Virus record (IMG/VR): IMGVR_UViG_3300025276_000037
Location: 1 to 58,941 of that record
DNA length: 58,941 nt
Strand: one strand, 5' to 3'
Origin: a virus
Positions 25,032 to 34,000 of this stretch are shown here, in pieces. Within the stretch, counting starts at the first letter, position 1. Each line of letters opens with the position of its first letter. The notes below the pieces were generated by a model. That model did not search any database, was not told where the DNA came from, and worked only from the letters and a program-made list of their open reading frames with translations. The position numbers were made by a program, and so were the translations under genes.

Positions 25032-28000
25032 TTATATACCTAGTAGTTTCATTAATTCGTCGGTTTCATCCTCAATCAGACCGCCTTCGGCAGCGGCTCT
25101 AAGAGGAAGTTGTTGTGTTGCTGCCATTTCATCCTGTTTCGCTCTAGCGTAAGGACTTTGGTACAGCCCCCGTTGCTTATCAGTAGCAAAAGGACTATCG
25201 CCATATACATCGTACATATACTCAATGTTCGCAAGCTCTTGAGGAGTTTCTACACTAACTTGGCTCATAGCCTGCACTTGCTGCATTAGGTCACCGTATT
25301 CCTCTTTTTCAGCGTTTGCTCTATCGAGGGCTATCTGGGTATTTATGTCCGTTTGTATCTGGGTATTTATGTCGTTCTGCGTATCAAGGTCTTGTTGTCG
25401 CTTACGTTCCGCTTCTATGGCAGCTTGTTCTTGTGTGTAAGTATTTTGGTCGAATATATCATAAAAACCAGTGGTAGCAAACAGTGAATCCGTAGCTAAT
25501 TCACCTCCGTAAGTACCATAGTCCCCAGTTTGCACCGCAGTCAATAGGTCTATATCTGTCTGGTCTATAACCCCATCTGCGTTTACATCGTACTTTATCT
25601 CATTCTCAGCGTAGTTAGGGGCGTCTTCCCAAGGAACTGCATTGTAATTATCAATTATGCCGGTAACGGCGATAATATCATCCTCGGTAACTTCTGTACC
25701 TCTTTTACCTACTACAGCGCCGATTGCGTCCAACTCTGTCGAATCTACTGTGTCCATGTCCCCTATGTAGCCATAGATCGCATCGATAGCGAGCGTCACC
25801 TCGTCATTGATACCTTCTCCTGACTGAGCGTATAAGCCTGTCGCAGGGGAGGACTCATCAATATCTGGTGTAGATAGGTCGTCTTCTACCGCAGCGTTAC
25901 CTATTATTTCTTGGAGCGCAGTTATGGCTTCATCTGAAGACCCACCATTAGCAGCTAAGTCGTCTATTAAATCGTATAAGTCAGCTAGCTTACCTTCGTT
26001 TGTACTAACACGAGTGGTTAGCGCGTCTAAACTTGATCCAAGGCCAGATAAATCGTCAGCGTTAGTGTCAATCTGATCTTGTAAAGCCTCTACACTTATA
26101 CCCAGTGCATCCGCTGCTGCTAGCATAGCATCGGATTTAGCCTGCGCTGTATCTACACCAAACGCATCTATAGCATCGGCTAGTGCTTGTTGTAGAGCTG
26201 CTATCTCATCTTCGTTAAGCCCTACACGAGAGGTTAACCCATCTACATTTAGGCCAAGGCTAGATAAATTGTCAGCGTTAGTGTCAATCTGATCTTGTAA
26301 AGCCTCTACACTTATACCCAGTGTATTCGCCGCTGATTGTATAGCATCGGCTTTAGCCTGCGCTGTATCTACACCAAACGCATCTATAGCATCGGCTAGT
26401 GCTTGTTGTAGAGCTGCTATCTCATCTTCGTTAAGCCCTACACGAGAGGTTAACCCATCTACATTTAGGCCAAGGCTAGATAAATTGTCAGCGTTAGTGT
26501 CAATCTGATCTTGTAAAGCCTCTACACTTATACCCAGTGTATTCGCCGCTGATTGTATAGCATCGGCTTTAGCCTGCGCTGTATCTACACCAAACGCATC
26601 TATAGCATCGGCTAGTGCTTGTTGTAGAGCTGCTATCTCATCTTCGTTAAGCCCTACACGAGAGGTTAACCCATCTACATTTAGGCCAAGGCTAGACAAG
26701 GCATCGCTGTTGTCCCCAATTAACTTCTCTAATGCCTCTTTAGTAAGCCCTAACGCAGTGGCAGCGTCTTCCTTAGCCTGAGCTATGTCTCCAGCGTTCT
26801 CCCCTATGGCAAGGTCTAACGCAGCCTTTAAGTTGGAGATTTGCGTATCCGTATAGAGGTTAGCTGTGGTAAGCGTAGTCTGTAGGTCGGCAGTAAACTT
26901 ACTAGTATTAGCGGTAATTAAGCCTCGGAGCGTGCTGTCTGTAAGCCCTAAATCGCTAGCAACTTTGCTTATAGCTTGGTCTATAGACCCGCCACCAGCT
27001 AACGCACCTGTTAACTTAGCCTCTAAAGAAGTTACAGTCTCTGCAAGCCCTGAAACTTCCCCAACTAAAGTGTCGTAGTTAGCCTGTTGAGCCGCATCTA
27101 CTGCGCCTTGCAAGTCACCTTGAGGGTTGAGCCCCATAAACTGATCTATTTCAGCTTGGGTAGGAGTGTACCCACCATACGCAGCTTTTACCTCGGCCTC
27201 TGTGACAGTAGCAGCGTCTACTCTGCTGGCTAAATCGGCGGGGGTGTACTGGCCCGCTAATCCAAGACCTAATAGCTGGTCGTCAGTTATTACGTACTCA
27301 CCATTATTGTCTACTTCGTATGCGTCTACCCCTGCTATTTTATCTAGCTCAACCCGGGCATCTTCCGCTACTACGTAGTTGTTCCCTACGTGAGTTTGTA
27401 CTAGACCCGCTAACGTGCTGTCGTCTATAACTCCTGTAGGTATGCCCGCATTAGCAGGGTCAAAATAGGCGTACTTACCAAACTCAGCGTTTACCTCCTC
27501 CTGCGTGGTTATGTATTGGTCTATTAACGGGTCTTCTACGTTATCGACTAACGCACCCTGCATGGCGGGAGTGCCTGCCGCGCCTTTGTTTACCGTTAAA
27601 GCAGTGACTAGTGACGCGTACGCTGTCGTGTTAGATGGGGTTATACCCTGAGCTGCTAAAGCATCTTTTGCTTGTTGCGTAGTAAACTGCCTGTCAGCTA
27701 TCCACGCGTCACGTCCGGCGGAGTCTAAATTCTCAACTGCGGCTATATCGGCGTTGCTAGCTGCCGTCCACCCTTTGCCAAGTAAGTCTGTAGCAACTTG
27801 TTTCTGTGCGGTAGTCCTAGTAGCGTTCTGGAACGAGGAGGTTATAGTGTTTAGCCCCGTCCTGTCGTTCCAATCAATAGAGCTAGAGTCAAAGTTATTT
27901 ATATCCGATTGGTCATACCCTTTGCTAAGTAGGTGGGCCTCAATGTCAGCTCTAGTAAGTACGTTATCCGTTATCTCTTTAGACAGCCCAGACTGGGCAA

Positions 28001-31000
28001 CATTCTTACCTTGAGTAAACCCTGCGGCGAGTAATTCACTATCTGTATACCCTGTTTTTGGGTCACCATTTGCGTTGTAAAGAGTGCTTTCATTTACGCC
28101 TAACTCCGCCGCTAACCTAGCGCGAATCTCGTTGTAAGTAACTTCATTCTCGTTACGGTACGTCGCCGTTATGGACTCTGTGGTGTCTGCGTTAAACCCT
28201 AGCGACCCACCAAAAATATCCGAAGTGTTAGGAACCGCAAAGCCTTCGCCTTGTAAATAAGCATTTATTTCAGCTTCACTTACAGTAGCGTCATCTAAAC
28301 GGTCAGTTAGGCTGGGAGTAGTTGCTCCATTAGTATACGTGAAGCCATCTTGCCAATAGTTACCTGTGTACGCACTGAGGTCTAACCCCTCAGAAATTGC
28401 CTGCCCTACTGCCGCTGCATCTGCAAACCCGAAGTCCGTTGGGTTAGTAATCATAGCTGCCATTACTTCGTCTTGAGTAACAGTAGTCTCGTTGTAGAGG
28501 TCTAGTGCATCACCAGTTAAGTTGGCTATATCTTCGGGTAGTACTGTAGCTTCGTTACCCACACCAACTAGTCGGCTAGCTATATTACCACTAGGTATCC
28601 ACCCCTCGCCGTACCCAAGAACATCTCTAAAGTAAGCGTTAGCTTCGTCTCCAGTAACAGTGCCTTCTTCAAACGCAGTTCTTTGCTCACCGTCTGTGGC
28701 GTACGCGCCTGTTTTTACTAGGTCAAATGCTCCAGCGTATTTAGCTTCTAAGTCTTCTATAGACAAGCCTACATCTGCTGGGAACGCAGCGCGTAGATCG
28801 TCAGCTACTTCACTTCTGGTGTAGCGCCTAGCGTCTATGTCGCGTTGTATTGCTTGTTTTCTTTGGTCGGCGTTTAGCCCTTCAAACCCTGCTCTACCTC
28901 GTCCAGTGGAGAACCACGATATAAGTCCCGCACGCGCTGCTTCGGTATACGCTCCACCGTCTTGGGTAGCATCGTCCATTGCAGCTTCTATGTCGGCTCG
29001 CATTGACGCTACTGCTTCTGCTTCTACACGCTCTGCTTCTACACGTGCATCTCGTTGTGTTATGGTTTCATTAGCTGTTTGGTAACCAGATGTAGTTGTA
29101 CCTAGGTCAATGTCTAAACCTGTACCTGCAAACGCAAGTAATTCTTCGTTGGTCAAACCCGTAGTATCGTAGTCTAGTCCGTCTAAATACGACTTAACAT
29201 CGGCGGCGTTAGTTATATCGCCTTGTAGCTTAGTTTTACCCGCTGAATCAGCGTTTGCATCACCGTTTAACTGTACTATCTGGTCTAGGTAAGCACCGTA
29301 AATCTCTTCGTCTATATTGTTAGAACTTATACCTAATTCACGACCTAGGTCAGCTTTAGCCTCTGCACGTGTGTACTGCCTAGGGGCTAAGTATGTGTCT
29401 ACTCCACCTTTTATTCCTGTGTCAGGTTTGTTTTTCCCAGTAAACGCATCGTAGTTAAAGTCCTCTGGTACGGTAAACCCTTTAGCTTCTAAGGCAAGTT
29501 TAACCTCAGCTTCAGTAACGGTATTAGCGTCACGCCATGCTTTAGTAGCTGTATCTAAGTTTGCTTGCGGTTTCTTACCCGTATACTGTGAGTAATCAAA
29601 GCCTTCTGGTACAACAAAATCCTGATCTTCTAACGACTTCTTAACTTCAGCTTGAGTAACAGTATTGTCGTCTACGTATTGAGTTATACCTGTATTGTTG
29701 TTTAGGTAAGCGGTAATCTCTGCTTCGCTAGGGTTATAGTCACCAAACGCAGTTATAGTATCTTGTCGTTTTTTGGCCGCCGCTGCTTCTGCTTCTACAC
29801 GTGCATCTCGTTGCGTTATGGTTTCATTAGCTGCTTGGTAACCGGCTGTATCTGCATCAAGGTCAATGTCTAAACCTGTACCTGCAAACGCAAGTAAATC
29901 TTCGTTGGTCAAACCCGAAGTATCGTAGTCTAGTCCGTCTAGGTACGACTTAACATCGGCGGCGTTAGTTATTTGCTCCTGTACTTGTAAATCACCTTGC
30001 GTGTTAGTCCTAGCGCCGGTCATGTCTACCATACCGTCTAGGTAATTTTCGTACGTTACTAAGTCATCGGCAGTAAGTGCTCTACCTAACTCGGTAGCCA
30101 AAGCTGCTTCCGCATCACCACGTGTGTACTGTAGGGGAGATAGGTATTGATAAACTTCGGTAGCTAAATCAGTACTATCTTTATTCTTACCTGTGAACTG
30201 GGTAACGTCAAAGCCTTCAGGTATAACGTACCCTTGACCTTGTAAAGACGCTATAGCTTCAGCTTCGGTAGTGGTGTTGTCGCCGCGCCAACTTTGGGTA
30301 GCAGCGTCCAAACCCGATTCAGGTTTTTTGCCCGTAAACGCCGAGTAGTCAAAGTCAGCAGGTACGTTAAACCCTTGAATTGCTAACCTAGCCTTAACCT
30401 CAGCTTCGGTAATAGTGTTAGCCTCACGCCAATTCGCAGTTTTTGCGGGTAAGCCCGTCTGGTCATACTTACCAATAAACGGCGTGTAGTCAAAGTCAGC
30501 AGGTACAGTAAACCCTTCAGCTTCTAAAGCACTTTTAACCTCAGCTTCAGTAACAGTGTTAGCGTCGCGCCAACTCTTAGTGGCGTTGTTTAGCCCTGAT
30601 TCAGGCTTCTGCCCAATAAACGGCGTGTAGTCAAAGTTAGTAGGTACAGTAAACCCTTGATCTGTTAATGACTTCCTAACCTCAGCTTCGGTAATAGTGT
30701 TAGCGCCTGCGTAAGTTTTTGCAGTGGCCTCTAATCCTGAGTCAGCTTTGTTTTTACCAATAAACGGCGTGTAGTCAAAGTCAGCAGGTACAGTAAACCC
30801 TTCAGCTTCTAAAGCACTTTTAACCTCAGCTTCAGTAACAGTGTTAGCGTTGCGCCAACTCTTAGTGGCGTTGTTTATTCCTGAGTCAGCTTTGTTTTTA
30901 CCAATAAACGGCGTGTAGTCAAAGTTAGCAGGTACAGTAAACCCGGCAGCCTGTAACGCACTTTCAACCTCAGCTTCAGTAACAGTGTTAGCGTCGCGCC

Positions 31001-34000
31001 AACTCTTAGTGGCGTTGTTTAGCCCTGATTCAAGCTTCTGCCCAACAAACGGCGTGTAGTCAAAGTTAGTAGGTACAGTAAACCCTTCAGCTTCTAAAGC
31101 ACTTTTAACCTCAGCCTCGGTAACAGTGTTAGCGTCTACGTAATTGTCTATGCCAGCAGGGTTGTTTAAGAAGTCGGTAATCTCCTGCTCGCTAGGGTTA
31201 TAGTCCCCAAACGCGCTTTCTGTATCGGCACGTTTTACTCCAGTTGTGTAATCTCCAAGTAAACCGTCTTTAGCAGTTGAGTTAGTACCTACAGTAATGC
31301 CACTTGCTAGTGCCGCTGCTACGGCGGCATCCATACCGTTATCTACTGTCCTAAACTTAAGTTTACCACGTAGCCAGTACGCCTCTTGCGTGTCTCTGGC
31401 TATCCCCAACTGGTCGTGCAGTGCGTCCTCAAGCTCTTGCTGGGTAAGCTCAAACCTACCCGCGTCGTTTCTCAAGCTCGCAAGGTTTAGTAAAGAGTCC
31501 CCAGAGGAAGCATTGTTAATGTCATTAACATACTGTTTGTATATGTCAGAATTTTTGTCTGACAGTATGCCGTCTAACTCTGCTAAAGATGCCGTTTTTT
31601 GGTTTGCGAGTACTGCTGCCGCACGCGCTTGCGTATTGGCTGGTGAGTTGTATTCTTGGTCTTTTATAGTGCGTATAGCACTGGCTTCTCCAGCCGAGCC
31701 GTCCCATGTAACATTTGATCCAGTGACTATCGCATCAATGTCTTCAGTAGTAAATGCGTACCCCGGGTAGTGCTCGGCGTAAAACGCTTCCGCTTCTTCC
31801 CTAGTAACTACCTCGGCGTTTATCGCGCTACCGTAAAGATTTTGTACTTCTGATTCAGTCAGGCCCACTACAGCCGCAGCTACGTTAGGGTTAGCCGCCA
31901 CATAGTTGTCGGCTTGTTCTTTAGTCCAACCGTTAGCTTGAAACAACTCAGACACTTCATCCGCGTCTAATACCGCTAGGTCGGCAACTGGCTCTGCACG
32001 AGCGGTTATAGCCGTAGCTTTATCGTCTTCTACATACTGCCCCAGATACTGATTCATCTCGCTTGCTTGGTCTAAAGTAAGCGTTATCCCTTTCCCAGCG
32101 GCGGCGTCTACTAGGTCTTGTGCTGTTATTACAAGAGGTTCTACGTACGTAGTTATGTCGTCACTAAATGATGTATTAGGGTCGTTGGCTGCGGTGAACT
32201 GTGTTATCTCATCAAAACTTGGGGTGTACCCAGATTTTGCGAACTCCTCCACTACTTCGGCGCTGCTGTTATAATTTGCATCGTCTACTTCGTTGAGTAG
32301 GTTTACCGCTGTGGTACCTGTTACTCCTACATCGTCTAGGAAAAGCTCAAGCTGCTGTGCGCCTGCTGGGGTCTTTGGTGTATTGTTAAACGCGTAGTTT
32401 ACTTGGGGGCTACTATTTAATAGTAAGTGGGTGTTTGGGTCTACCGATTCATTGGTAGTCGTGCCGTTAAAGCTATCGCGCATTGAAAACCCGTCACCTT
32501 GGGTAACGCCGTCAGGATCGTAACTAACTTTAGTGTTATAGTTGGCTAACGGCCCTTGCCCAAGCGTGTATATAGTACCTACAGTACCAGTAGATATTAT
32601 TGGGCTTAGGAACGCCGCCATCCATACATCCGGCGCTACGTCGTATTCTTTGTTTACATTAGCTACTATAAGCGAACCTAAGTGCGCCGTTGTCAGTGTC
32701 TCTTCAACAGTTTCCGACACTGCTTCCCCAACTATTACGTCAACCCCGTTGTCCACTCTGTCCATAAGTTCTTCTGTGGCGCTAGTAAACGAAGCGTTAC
32801 CCTTGTCTCCAAACAAAAACTTTTCCAACTTCGCCCCGCCAAAACCCATACTAAAAGCGGTTAGTACCCCTGCGGTAATAGAGTTCTTAAACGCTAAATC
32901 ATCCGCCATCATCTTAGACATGGCTTTTATTTCATCAGGTTGGTATAAAGGTACCTCTACTGGCTCGTCGTTTACGTACGTCGTGTACGTCTGCTTTGAT
33001 AATTCTTTAAAAGACTCGTTGTAAACTTGGTCGTAAGCCCCATCAAACGTTTCAGACATAGCCACTAACACTTCAGAACCTAGCGCTGCCGTCAGTCCTA
33101 CCCCTGCAATTATGGCCGCACCGGCAGCGGCGGATAAGCCAGCAACACCAACAACAGGGGCGGCAATAGTAGTGGCTCCAGCACCCACTAACCAAGGTAG
33201 CCCTTCTTGAAATATCTCTCCCCCTACCATATCCATTAAGAATACAGACGGGCGGTTTTCTAATGTGCCAAGTATCTTACGTGCAGTACCTTCCGCATTA
33301 CCCATACCCTCTGGTATAGGGGCGCCCATAAGAGCGTCGTTCTCGGCTCTAGCGTCTTTGTAGCCCTGCGTGTGCATCTCTGCACCTAGCCCTTGCCACT
33401 TCTTAGCCCACTCAGTTACTTCTGGGTTTACGTCCATACCAATAAATCTTTGTACACCATTTACGGTGTTTACTACCCCTGCGCCCCATTCGACGAGGTT
33501 AGCGATGTCATCTTCAAACGCATCTTTTCGCTCTTGTGACCCCGGGATGGCATCGAGTACATCCTGCTTTAACTCTTCCCGCTTTGTACTCATCCACACG
33601 GCCATGTCTATATAGCCAGCCATGCCGTTTCTTTGTAGGTCATCTACTATGGCGGCCCTTTCAGCCGTTACTATGACTTCATTCATTTCCATTAGGTTAT
33701 TTACAAAGTCTATTGGGTCTTCTGAACGTAGGGTGACGAAGTCAGTGGCACCCGTGTTAATAGGAACGATACCTTTGTTGGCATCCCATATAGTTACTGG
33801 GGCGGCGTCTCCAGCTTTTTTAACCCACTCAAACTCGTTGGTTACTACATTAAATCTTTTATCCGCGTTGCCCGCTATAACATCCGACCAAGAGGTATCC
33901 CCACCTAGAACTGTTGTCGATACGCTAAGGTCTTCGTTAGCTGCTCGGTCTAAGTTTGTAAAATCGACGTTGGGGTTATCGGCAGCTATAGTATCGGAGT

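Noticed and set aside
30230-31140. Tandem repeats that could suggest a CRISPR array
   Set aside because: They lie in frame inside the giant gene, encode a protein repeat and have no unique spacers of constant size.
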